From NCBI GenBank assembly GCA_012842765.1, contig DUWJ01000152.1, positions 1 to 15,313 of the forward strand: a stretch of DNA of 15,313 nt, written 5' to 3'. This stretch comes from Bacillota bacterium. GTDB lineage: Bacteria > Bacillota > DTU025. Below are positions 6,617 to 13,041 of this stretch, piece by piece (the stretch's first letter is position 1; each line of letters begins with the position of its first letter). The notes beneath the pieces were generated by a model. The model was given only the letters and a program-made list of their open reading frames with translations, ran no database searches and was not told where the DNA came from. A program made the translations under genes and the position numbers.

Positions 6617-7903
6617 TCACGCCTCTCTAGCTGAGAGTTTGTTGAATCCCAGTTCGTTGGTGGCTCCAGTTATAACCTGGAGTTCCGCAGTGATCGAGCC
6701 GTCCGACGCGAGCGAACCGTCCCAACCCCCTGCGATGATATTGGCCGCCTCCGGATGTCCGATTACCTTCTTCATAGGCGGAAGGTTGACCACTTCGTTG
6801 GCGTTGCCGGCCGTTACCACTGCGTTTGCCAGAGGGTTAGCGTCTGCAAGAGACTGCGACGCGCCGTCCCTGCCGGCGTACTCGTCGGTAACGAGGACCG
6901 TCTTGATCCCCTTCTTCTCCAGCTTAACGCAGTTCATGATGAGGTCGGCATCGGGATTCCCGAATCCTTCCTCCGATACTACGGCGCCTTCAGCCCCGAG
7001 CATCTCCACTAGCTTCGAAGCGAAGTTGGAGGAGCGCTCCTTGTCGGCCAAGGTGACGTTCTCGTTGGTGATCACGACGCCGATGAAGTTGATATCGCGC
7101 CCGTGGCGTGCTAGGAGGTCGTGTATGACCGGCGAGTTCTGATGGTGGTAAGTAGTGTTCTTGTCACACGCCGACACACAGTTCCCCGACACGATCGCCC
7201 CATCCATCACCTCAGTCGGGTAGATGAGCGTGGGCAGAATCTTCTTGGCGTCTACTCCATATACGTAGGTGTCATGCAACAACCCCTGGCTCTGCAGCAT
7301 GTAAACGTATACCACCTTGGGCAGATCGGGATAGGCATTGACCTGCTCCAACAGGGGCAAGCACTCGTAGACATCGACCTCGTCGGGCTCAATATCGCGC
7401 CCTGCCTCGCCCAGATAGGCCGCTACCTTGAGGCCGGCCATCCTTATGGCTACCTCGTGCTCGTGCTGCGGCAGGCCGGCGATGGGTTCGCAGACTACAA
7501 CCACGTTGTTCAGTTTTGAGAACGGAGTGTAGTCGGCGCCCGGACCAGTCATGTCGATGATCCCCTCTTGGAAGCCGACGACTTTGCCACAGGTCACGAC
7601 AGCGGCTCCCGAAAGAACATGAGTGCGCCCGTCGCCGACAGTCTCAACCTTGCTGACCATTCCGGGGAACACGCCGCCCGCGCCTTCCACCTTGACCCGA
7701 GGCTCGATGACGTCCTTCACAGGGATGATCCTTACCTCTTCCCCGGGCTTCGCGAGCTCCACAGTGACATCGGCGATCCTCTCGTCCTCGCGGACGATCG
7801 CTTCGATAGCCGCTCGATCCACGTAGAGTACGCCGTCCTCTACTTTGGTTGCAGGGCCGAACTGCACGTCCTTAATGCGTATTCTGCCAAGTTCCAACCG
7901 CAT
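6617..7903 (-). CDS. grdE: Glycine reductase protein B proprotein GrdE (pyruvoyl precursor)
   Basis: 428-aa proprotein that is self-cleaved at Asn241-Cys242 (in AIVSGNCVSACDKN) to give two subunits, the downstream one carrying an N-terminal pyruvoyl group made from Cys242. The pyruvoyl carbonyl binds glycine's amino group as a Schiff base, activating it for attack by the GrdB selenol. Seen: N-terminus MRLELGRIRIKDVQFG, the block HVLSGAAVVTCGKVVGFQEG, IDMTGPGADYTPFSK, GLLHDTYVYGVDAKKI before the cleavage site, and C-terminal EYAGRDGASQSLAD, TAGNANE and ITGATNELGFNKLSA. All match GrdE, and the overall pattern favours glycine-type over GrdG/GrdI. Start ATG 7903 follows GGAGGTGA at 5-nt spacing. 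It ends with UGA as a true stop at the normal family C-terminus. trxA lies 27 nt upstream. Confidence 0.96.
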   Translation of the reverse strand: MRLELGRIRIKDVQFGPATKVEDGVLYVDRAAIEAIVREDERIADVTVELAKPGEEVRIIPVKDVIEPRVKVEGAGGVFPGMVSKVETVGDGRTHVLSGAAVVTCGKVVGFQEGIIDMTGPGADYTPFSKLNNVVVVCEPIAGLPQHEHEVAIRMAGLKVAAYLGEAGRDIEPDEVDVYECLPLLEQVNAYPDLPKVVYVYMLQSQGLLHDTYVYGVDAKKILPTLIYPTEVMDGAIVSGNCVSACDKNTTYHHQNSPVIHDLLARHGRDINFIGVVITNENVTLADKERSSNFASKLVEMLGAEGAVVSEEGFGNPDADLIMNCVKLEKKGIKTVLVTDEYAGRDGASQSLADANPLANAVVTAGNANEVVNLPPMKKVIGHPEAANIIAGGWDGSLASDGSITAELQVITGATNELGFNKLSAREA

Positions 7904-7930
7904 TTACTTCACCTCCAGAGCAGGACTCTG

Positions 7931-8251
7931 CTACTGAATCTGCTCCTTAATCATCGCCTCTATGTTGGCAGCAGTCGCATCATCCTTAGTCAGCTCTGCC
8001 ACCTTCTCGCCATCCTTGTAGATGCATATGGTCGGAAGGCCGAGAACCTTCTGGCTTATAGCCAGACGCCTGTTTTCAAGCACGTTGAGTTTGCAGAATT
8101 TGATCTGATCTCCGTATTTGGCTTCAAGTGCCTCCACATCAGGCAGAAGTGCCATACACGGCTCACACTTGGTGCTCCAGAAATCGACCAAAACTGGGCC
8201 TTTTGCCTGCAAGACCTCTTCCTCGAAGTTTACCTTGTCTACTTGGACCAT
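7931..8251 (-). CDS. trxA: Thioredoxin TrxA with CEPC active site
   Basis: 106-aa single-domain cytoplasmic thioredoxin, the expected electron donor that re-reduces selenoprotein A after each turnover. Seen: PVLVDFW then the redox centre WSTKCEPC (Cys29, Cys32) and the cis-proline in GLPTI (Pro73), in a normal-length thioredoxin fold. The usual WCGPC is replaced by KCEPC. Non-canonical motifs are a recognised trait of thioredoxins from glycine-reducing clostridia and probably tune the potential or partner choice. The start is fixed by AAGGAGGTGA six nt before the ATG, one of the strongest ribosome-binding sites in the window. Sits between trxB (67-nt gap) and grdE. Confidence 0.95.
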   Translation of the reverse strand: MVQVDKVNFEEEVLQAKGPVLVDFWSTKCEPCMALLPDVEALEAKYGDQIKFCKLNVLENRRLAISQKVLGLPTICIYKDGEKVAELTKDDATAANIEAMIKEQIQ

Positions 8252-8318
8252 CCTTGTTCACCTCCTTAATCTGCTAAGTGGGCCCGATAGTCAACCGTCG
8301 AAAGCCGTCTGCTCAACC

Positions 8319-9563
8319 TCACTTGCCGGAGATTACCCTGTCAGCTACCAGCGTGAGTTCCTCTTCGGTTGTGGGCCACTGCACCCGCTCGCAAACCTGT
8401 CCTTTATTGAAGAAGAGTATCGAAGGGGCAGCCGATATCTCGTACCTGCCGGCAATGCGCTGGTTCTTGTATATGTCTATTTTGACCAGGTTGAGCGAAC
8501 CCGCGCGCGCCTCGGCGATTCTCTCCACAGCGGGCATAAAATCGAGTGATTCCTGGGATGTGGGGCTCCAGAAGCAGACCATGACTGGGGACGCTGGCGC
8601 CAGCACCATCTCACGGAAGCCCTCTTCCTCATGGATGTATTTTTCAGCAGCCACCGCGGCAATTGCGCCGTCAGCAGCCGCCGTAATCACCTGCCTGAGA
8701 TACTTAACCCTGGCATCCCCGGCGCAGTAAACCCCGTCTACCGAAGTCTCCATCTGTTCGTTGGCGATTATGTAGCCCCGCTTATCCATCTCCACCGCTC
8801 CAGACAAAAACTGGGTGTTTGGAACTGTTCCCACGAAGACGAAGACGCCGTTGGTTTCAAGCTCAGTCCGTTCATTGGTCTTTAGGTTCCTTATGATGAC
8901 CGACTCCACTATCCCGTCGCCACGTATTTCGTCAACGACAGAGTTCCATACCCATTTCATCTTGGGATTCTTGAAAGCGCGATCACGGATGACCGCAGTG
9001 GCATCGAGGATGCCCTCGTCGTGAACAACGATCATAGTAACGGATTCGGCGAACCTTGTAAGGTACATCGCCTCTTCAACAGCAGCATCTCCATTCCCGA
9101 TCACTACGATGTCAAGATCGGTGAAGAAGTCTCCATCGCATGTTGCGCAATAAGACACGCCCTTGCCTCGAAGCTCCCGTTCGCCAGGAAGCCCAAGGGT
9201 GCGGGGCTCAGCACCAGGGCAAAGTATTACAGCACTGGCCGAGTACTGACCTCCCCCGGCAGTGCAGACTAGCTTCTTTTCTCCCGAAAAGTCGACTGAT
9301 GCGACGTCGTCCTTTATGATCTCTGCGCCGAATTCCCTGGCCTGAGCTGCAAAATGCTCCATCAGCTCAGGACCTTTAACGCCTCCCGGAAACCCTGGAT
9401 AGTTCTCCAGCCATTCTGTGGTACCGGCTTGCCCGCCGGGCTTCGCCTTCTCCAACACCAGTGTAGAAAGCTTAGATCGCGATGCATACAGGGCAGCGGA
9501 CAAGCCTGCAGGGCCCCCGCCTACGATAATCACGTCATATGTCTTCATATCTTCGGCCGCCAT
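8319..9563 (-). CDS. trxB: Thioredoxin reductase TrxB with C-terminal redox-dead thioredoxin-like domain
   Basis: 414-aa flavoprotein predicted to reduce TrxA. Residues about 7-315 are a low-molecular-weight thioredoxin reductase: FAD-binding GGGPAG (15-20), [20 protein letters not shown] region, redox-active CATC (Cys139, Cys142), nucleotide-binding GNGDAA (156-161) and FAD-binding VYCAGDAR (about 278-285). After the second Rossmann strand the NADPH-type HRRxxxR signature is absent ([10 protein letters not shown] instead), so the hydride donor is uncertain. Residues about 320-414 are an additional thioredoxin fold: PVMVCFWS, cis-Pro380 in SAAPSI, and an overall alignment to this operon's own TrxA, but the CxxC position reads SQES (336-339). 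Ordinary TrxB is about 310 aa. Start ATG 9563 has AAGGAG at 9 nt; the internal Met6 has no ribosome-binding site. grdX ends 33 nt upstream. Confidence 0.93.
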   Translation of the reverse strand: MAAEDMKTYDVIIVGGGPAGLSAALYASRSKLSTLVLEKAKPGGQAGTTEWLENYPGFPGGVKGPELMEHFAAQAREFGAEIIKDDVASVDFSGEKKLVCTAGGGQYSASAVILCPGAEPRTLGLPGERELRGKGVSYCATCDGDFFTDLDIVVIGNGDAAVEEAMYLTRFAESVTMIVVHDEGILDATAVIRDRAFKNPKMKWVWNSVVDEIRGDGIVESVIIRNLKTNERTELETNGVFVFVGTVPNTQFLSGAVEMDKRGYIIANEQMETSVDGVYCAGDARVKYLRQVITAAADGAIAAVAAEKYIHEEEGFREMVLAPASPVMVCFWSPTSQESLDFMPAVERIAEARAGSLNLVKIDIYKNQRIAGRYEISAAPSILFFNKGQVCERVQWPTTEEELTLVADRVISGK

Positions 9564-9596
9564 GGTTAGACGCTCCTTCCTTGCCTCGAACTAGCT

Positions 9597-10031
9597 CTAC
9601 TGAAAAGCCTCGGTCTTGCAACCCTCAACTGGGCCATTCCACGCCGCGTCATGCAGGCTCTCTATCGCGCTCGCCATGAGATCGCAGTCGATCAACTGGT
9701 AATCATCGTCTACGCGCGGCGGAATATGTGTGAATCTGGGTGCCCCAAGGTTATGCAGAACAACCATGGCGCCCTCAATTATCCGCAGCGAATCCAAATC
9801 CACCATTGCTGAAGCAGGATAATCAGTGATGATGACGGATTTGTATGGGCTCTCGTTCGGCTTCACGCTTCCAGACAGAGGATGTGTGAGAAGAACATGG
9901 CCAGCATGGACATAGTCGCGCACGCAGCGGAAAACGTCCTTGACGCTTCCCGACACCCATTCGACTGAGCCAGGCCATGTAGCGGCAACAAGCGGGTTAT
10001 TCGTGATCACGCGGTATGTACGAGAATCCAT
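9597..10031 (-). CDS. grdX: GrdX family protein, first gene of glycine reductase operon
   Basis: 144-aa protein of the GrdX family, which regularly opens glycine reductase operons and whose biochemical role is not established. Seen: ITNNPLV near the N-terminus (9-15), and the family-typical block GHVLLTHPLSGSVKPNESPY (44-63) followed by KSVIITDYPA, then DLDSLRIIEGA. No signal peptide or membrane segment, so cytoplasmic. The C-terminal 40 residues (after about 105) look less conserved, and the protein is slightly longer than the 110-130 aa I would expect. Start ATG 10031 follows GGGAGGA with about 9-nt spacing. It is the first cistron after the glycine riboswitch terminator, so all its expression should depend on readthrough. 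Confidence 0.88.
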   Translation of the reverse strand: MDSRTYRVITNNPLVAATWPGSVEWVSGSVKDVFRCVRDYVHAGHVLLTHPLSGSVKPNESPYKSVIITDYPASAMVDLDSLRIIEGAMVVLHNLGAPRFTHIPPRVDDDYQLIDCDLMASAIESLHDAAWNGPVEGCKTEAFQ

Positions 10032-10087
10032 CGTCGCCGTCCTCCCGAAAATCCAATGCCATATTCGATAGTCTTAGCAAACGCAGC

Positions 10088-10142
10088 AAAAAGAAAAGAC
10101 AGAGAACCGACATGGCAAAACAATCCTGCCGTCGTCTCTGTC
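10088..10142 (-). terminator. Riboswitch-controlled intrinsic terminator
   Basis: RNA-sense arms GACAGAGACGACGGCA (10142-10127) and UGCC, GUCG, UCUCUGUC (ending at 10098) form a long stem: GACAGAGA/UCUCUGUC, CGAC/GUCG and GGCA/UGCC, with small bulges. It is followed directly by UUUUCUUUUU (10097-10088). The first six bases of the stem (CAGAGA) are also the 3' strand of aptamer 2 P1, so terminator and ligand-bound aptamer cannot coexist. Confidence 0.9.
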
Positions 10143-10323
10143 ATAAAACCTGAGAGATTTACTCCTTCGGTGCGGTATGCGCCTCTCCAGAGATGCCGTC
10201 CAGCTACGGTCCTTTTGCCTGAAAGTTTTGGGCAACCACCACGGCAATGTGCAGTGCCTTTGCTCCTTCGGCGCTCACCTGCAAGCCGATCATCTCATGC
10301 TTACTGTGAGGCTCTCCCGCAGC
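10135..10323 (-). ncRNA. Tandem glycine riboswitch (two aptamers), predicted glycine-ON
   Basis: Reading the minus strand, aptamer 1 (10323-10203) opens with GCUGCGGGAGAG, carries GCGCCGAAGGAGCAAA, a long P3 arm and UUUCAGGCAAAAGGACCG. Its P1 is GCUGCGG (10323-10317) with CCGUAGC (10209-10203). A short linker (UGGACGGCA) leads to aptamer 2 (10193-10135), with CUCUGGAGAG, GCACCGAAGGAGUAAA and UCUCUCAGG. Its P1 is UCUCUG (10193-10188) with CAGAGA (10140-10135). These are the hallmark conserved segments of the glycine (gcvT-type) riboswitch. Since the P1 3' strand of aptamer 2 doubles as the terminator's 5' strand, glycine binding should prevent termination and turn the grd operon on, as for the Bacillus gcvT switch. 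Here it controls a catabolic reductase rather than the cleavage system. Confidence 0.95.
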
Positions 10324-10340
10324 GTTCCTTCGGCGACGCT
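10321..10340 (-). other. Leader hairpin containing a third aptamer-like motif
   Basis: Just upstream of aptamer 1, AGCGU (10340-10336) pairs with ACGCU (10325-10321). The loop contains GCCGAAGGA, the same core found in both aptamers (GCCGAAGGAG and ACCGAAGGAG). Its last three bases are also the first three of aptamer 1 P1, so the hairpin and full P1 compete. Confidence 0.55.
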
Positions 10341-10354
10341 ATTCCATCACAGTT

Positions 10355-10383
10355 AGTGTAATGCTTCACAATCGCTTTGTCAA
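10355..10383 (-). promoter_or_regulatory. Sigma-A promoter of the grd operon
   Basis: Minus-strand TTGACA (10383-10378, perfect -35) is separated by exactly 17 nt from TACACT (10360-10355, -10). Transcription should begin near 10348, giving a leader of about 315 nt that contains the tandem riboswitch and terminator before grdX. The perfect -35 suggests strong constitutive initiation with control left to the riboswitch. Confidence 0.85.
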
Positions 10384-10502
10384 CAAGTTTTTGCATAAGA
10401 TATCGAATATCATTGTCTTCTTCTATATGTCCTGGTCCAACTTGCGGTTGTCAAACCTTTTGAACCCACGCCTGTCCGACATCGAATTGAGGTCGCCAGA
10501 TC

Positions 10503-10527
10503 GGTCCCTGCAGCAAAGACAGGGTCC
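10503..10527 (-). terminator. Possible terminator hairpin after the exported-protein gene
   Basis: RNA-sense GGaCCCUG (10527-10520) pairs with CAGGGaCC (10510-10503), seven pairs with one A-A mismatch and a 9-nt loop, 25 nt after the stop of the upstream gene. There is no U-tract, so termination is uncertain and some readthrough into the grd promoter region is possible. Confidence 0.35.
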
Positions 10528-10551
10528 GCAGACTGAGACAGCGCCGATATG

Positions 10552-11547
10552 TCATGGACCGGTTAACAACCCCCTCATGATTTCGTGTACAATGGCTTCC
10601 CTCTCGCGCCCAAACTCTTTCAGTGCTCTGTTGTCGTCTTCAGTAATCTCTACCCCCGCATCCTGCAGGATGCGAATTGCCTTGTCAAACTCTTCCGCCC
10701 CAACATCTGCGTCGCCAGCCAAAGCATGATAAAGCAGCAACTCGCAACAGGACCTAACGTAGCTCTGTGGATACTCCACGACCTCGAAATCCCAATAAGA
10801 TGCAAGCTCGCAGCGGGTTTGAGCTGCGAGGAAGCGATATATCTCCGCGAATCTCTGGCCGGTTGGGGAATAGGTCGTCCCGTTCAATTCGAATACAAGG
10901 CTGATCTGAGGAGGCTTAGCTCCCAGAAGAGATGGGAACCCCTTGGGGCTCACAGTAGCTACGATCTCCGGGATTCTGTCGCCATCGAGATCAGCAAAGG
11001 ATTCAGGGGTCAGAAAGAGATCAGTTGAGCCTTGGCTGTCTGTGTATCCTGATATGTCAAATGATCTCATGCGATCCTTCTGATCTATGTAGACGATGGA
11101 AGTCTTGTACGCGAAATGCCCTTCGGACCTTCGCACCAGCATTTCCATGCAACCGTCTTTGTTGATGTCTCCGAGGAGCCACACAGACATGGCGTTTCCT
11201 TCTATCTTGCCTATGTTTTCGGGCTCAGCCCCCAGTCCAAAACGGATTATCGACACAGATTCCGTGCCGGCATCACCAGGCTCCTCCAAACCTCCGAGCG
11301 CAACACAGTAGACCTTTCCTCCCTGAACGAACATGAACTCCTTGCGCACAGTCTCAGGCAGAAGCACTGACGCATGACAGATGCCCGGGAAAGAAGGAAT
11401 GGCAGTCAGACAGGCCTCTGCGACATGTATGCAAGCAAGCTGCTGGGCTCCGCAGGCCCACGGACTCACAACAACTGCCACTGCCGCCACAATGAGCGCA
11501 GCTAATAGTCCGAACCGCTCACCAGTTGTAAACGGGAGCGACACCAT
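10552..11547 (-). CDS. Putative exported protein with FG-GAP/VCBS-like calcium-binding loops
   Basis: 331-aa protein that I do not recognise as a named gene. Seen: a hydrophobic N-terminal segment (about 13-28, GLLAALIVAAVAVVV) after a short basic stretch, with likely signal-peptidase I cleavage near ACGA-QQ (about 34). A lipobox reading (Cys32 after PWA) is poor. Two D-x-[DN]-x-D-G loops follow, GDINKDGCMEML (126-137) and ADLDGDRIPEIV (185-196), both in the context usual for FG-GAP/VCBS beta-propeller-like repeats that bind calcium. The middle has GTTYSPTGQRF. The C-terminal 90 residues are helical and charged, with no family I can name. Several cysteines (residues 39, 46, 57, 81, 133) could form disulfides outside the cell. 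Start ATG 11547 follows GGAGGGG; a TTG four codons earlier overlaps that site. Divergent from the permease. Function unknown. Confidence 0.75.
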   Translation of the reverse strand: MVSLPFTTGERFGLLAALIVAAVAVVVSPWACGAQQLACIHVAEACLTAIPSFPGICHASVLLPETVRKEFMFVQGGKVYCVALGGLEEPGDAGTESVSIIRFGLGAEPENIGKIEGNAMSVWLLGDINKDGCMEMLVRRSEGHFAYKTSIVYIDQKDRMRSFDISGYTDSQGSTDLFLTPESFADLDGDRIPEIVATVSPKGFPSLLGAKPPQISLVFELNGTTYSPTGQRFAEIYRFLAAQTRCELASYWDFEVVEYPQSYVRSCCELLLYHALAGDADVGAEEFDKAIRILQDAGVEITEDDNRALKEFGREREAIVHEIMRGLLTGP

Positions 11548-11603
11548 ACACCCCTCCAATCGTTGAATTGTTCATAAGAGAGTATTCATCGATCGCCGCT
11601 CAT

Positions 11604-11609
11604 AGTATA
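11604..11609 (-). promoter_or_regulatory. Possible -10 box for the exported-protein gene
   Basis: Minus-strand TATACT lies 57 nt before the ATG at 11547, but no good -35 hexamer is found 16-18 nt upstream. That spacer instead holds an imperfect GC-rich inverted repeat (CGCA...TGCG, plus-strand 11614-11629), which might bind a regulator. Weak evidence. Confidence 0.3.
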
Positions 11610-11660
11610 GAAACCGCAGCGGCGTTGCGAGTTGCACATATTAAAGAAGAATCCTCCGAT

Positions 11661-11689
11661 TTGACAGCAGGAATATGAGAAAATATATG
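11661..11689 (+). promoter_or_regulatory. Sigma-A promoter of the permease gene
   Basis: TTGACA (11661-11666) is followed after 17 nt by TATATG (11684-11689). Transcription should start near 11696, only about 30 nt before the permease start. A second GGAGG at 11697-11701 has no well-placed in-frame start and is probably unused. Confidence 0.7.
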
Positions 11690-11727
11690 GAATTTAGGAG
11701 GCTAACTGAAAAACGTAGGTGATGAGC

Positions 11728-12933
11728 ATGGCCATAGGCTTCGAGCAGGGCGCCCTTCACATAAAAAGACTCAGCCTCGTCGAAGCAGTGATGATGCTTG
11801 TGGGCGGAAATGTGGGGGCAGCGATTCTGTCCTTGCCGTATGCAGCAAGAGCATCTGGCTATCTTGGAGCTGTGACTGTGGCGGTCATAACAACTGTCTT
11901 CTCTGCAATCTCTCACTTGTACATTGTAGAGATCATGCTCCGCACGAAGAGCCCAGGCCAACTTGTTGGTCTGGTACGAACCTACATGTTCGACAGCCGA
12001 CATGGCAAACTCTATCTGCTTTTGGTGTCATCTCTGACAATTGGATTGGTCATACCATCCCTCACAGCCTATGTGATCGGCGGCGGCGCAATCATCTCGT
12101 CCCTTCTTGCCCTCCCAGCGTGGGCAGGGCATCTCCTGTTCCTCCTCCCAGGCGCTGCCGTGGTATGGCTTGGCCTCGAGGCTGCAGGCTTGGCCCAAGG
12201 AGTGTCCAGCATCGCCATGATGTCAGTTCTGCTCCTATTCGCAGGCATCTCAATGAGGCATCCAAGCTTCGATCCTGCGCGCCTGGCACGGTTCTCCGCC
12301 AAGCCGTTGGCGGCGGCGCTCCCTGTGGGTATATTCACATCCATGTCACAGTCTTTGGTCCCCGAAATCGTCCGCGGCTTAGCCCATGATCCCAGATCGG
12401 CGCCGACCGCGATCAAGTGGGGACTCGGGATCAACCTCCTGTTTCTGCTCATCTTCCCCATGGCAATCTTCGGGCTTCAAGACCCCGGCGAGATTTCCGA
12501 GGTCGTAACGATCTCGTGGGGACAGGCGCTCGGTCCCGCCATATACTTCGCAGTGAACCTCTTCGCCCTGTTGGCACTCCTCACATCCTTCTGGGGAGGC
12601 GCCGGCGCTGCGCTGGGAAATGTCGTAGAGATCTTCCGGTTCAAATCCGAGTGGGATATCGGGGCTCGTTTGGCTGCTTTTGCAATCACTATCACGCCAT
12701 CGGTCGTCCTAGCCTCTGTAGGCAACTTCGATTTCGTTGATATGATTCAGACTGCAGGTTCAGTGGGAGGCGTTATACTGGCAGTGCTGCCCATCTTCAT
12801 TCTTGCAAAAGCGCGGAAACGCTCAGAACGTGAACCAGAGTACCAGGTGGGCATCGCCTTTTCCCCGATCGTGAGAGTAGCGCTCTTCGTCTTCTATGTA
12901 GGCGTATTGATCTACGCGGCATTCGCCAGATAG
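11728..12933 (+). CDS. Amino acid permease, HAAAP/aromatic-type APC superfamily
   Basis: 401-aa integral membrane transporter with about eleven hydrophobic segments. The first membrane helix carries GGNVGAAILSLPYAA (about 25-39), the broken-helix glycine motif seen in hydroxy/aromatic amino acid permeases (Trp_Tyr_perm / Aa_trans branch of the APC superfamily), which are usually proton or sodium symporters. Further features are EIMLRT after helix 2 and a charged loop RGLAHDPRSAPTAIKWG before the central helices. The substrate cannot be fixed by sequence; tryptophan/tyrosine, serine/threonine or a small amino acid are all possible. Three starts are in phase (GTG 11719, ATG 11722, ATG 11728). 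I chose 11728 because AGGTGAT at 11717-11723 is an excellent match to the Shine-Dalgarno and would overlap the earlier starts. The GNAT gene follows after 108 nt with no terminator, so they are probably co-transcribed. Confidence 0.87.
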   Translation: MAIGFEQGALHIKRLSLVEAVMMLVGGNVGAAILSLPYAARASGYLGAVTVAVITTVFSAISHLYIVEIMLRTKSPGQLVGLVRTYMFDSRHGKLYLLLVSSLTIGLVIPSLTAYVIGGGAIISSLLALPAWAGHLLFLLPGAAVVWLGLEAAGLAQGVSSIAMMSVLLLFAGISMRHPSFDPARLARFSAKPLAAALPVGIFTSMSQSLVPEIVRGLAHDPRSAPTAIKWGLGINLLFLLIFPMAIFGLQDPGEISEVVTISWGQALGPAIYFAVNLFALLALLTSFWGGAGAALGNVVEIFRFKSEWDIGARLAAFAITITPSVVLASVGNFDFVDMIQTAGSVGGVILAVLPIFILAKARKRSEREPEYQVGIAFSPIVRVALFVFYVGVLIYAAFAR

Positions 12934-13041
12934 TCCGACGACTTTGAGGTAAGGTGGAATCTTTGATTTGGCCTGGTGGCCATGGCGCAACTCGTTCCGA
13001 ACCTGAAATTACCGAAGTCTGCGATCTCAGGAGGGGTCACG

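Noticed and set aside
11614..11629. GC-rich imperfect inverted repeat in the divergent promoter region as an operator
   Set aside because: Only 4 bp pair on each side with a mismatch; too weak to list as a regulator site on its own.
12976..13041. N-terminal extension of the GNAT gene from ATG 12976
   Set aside because: The extra 22 residues precede a strong Shine-Dalgarno (13029-13036) placed ideally for ATG 13042, and GNAT folds begin with the MIIRSAEPKD strand.
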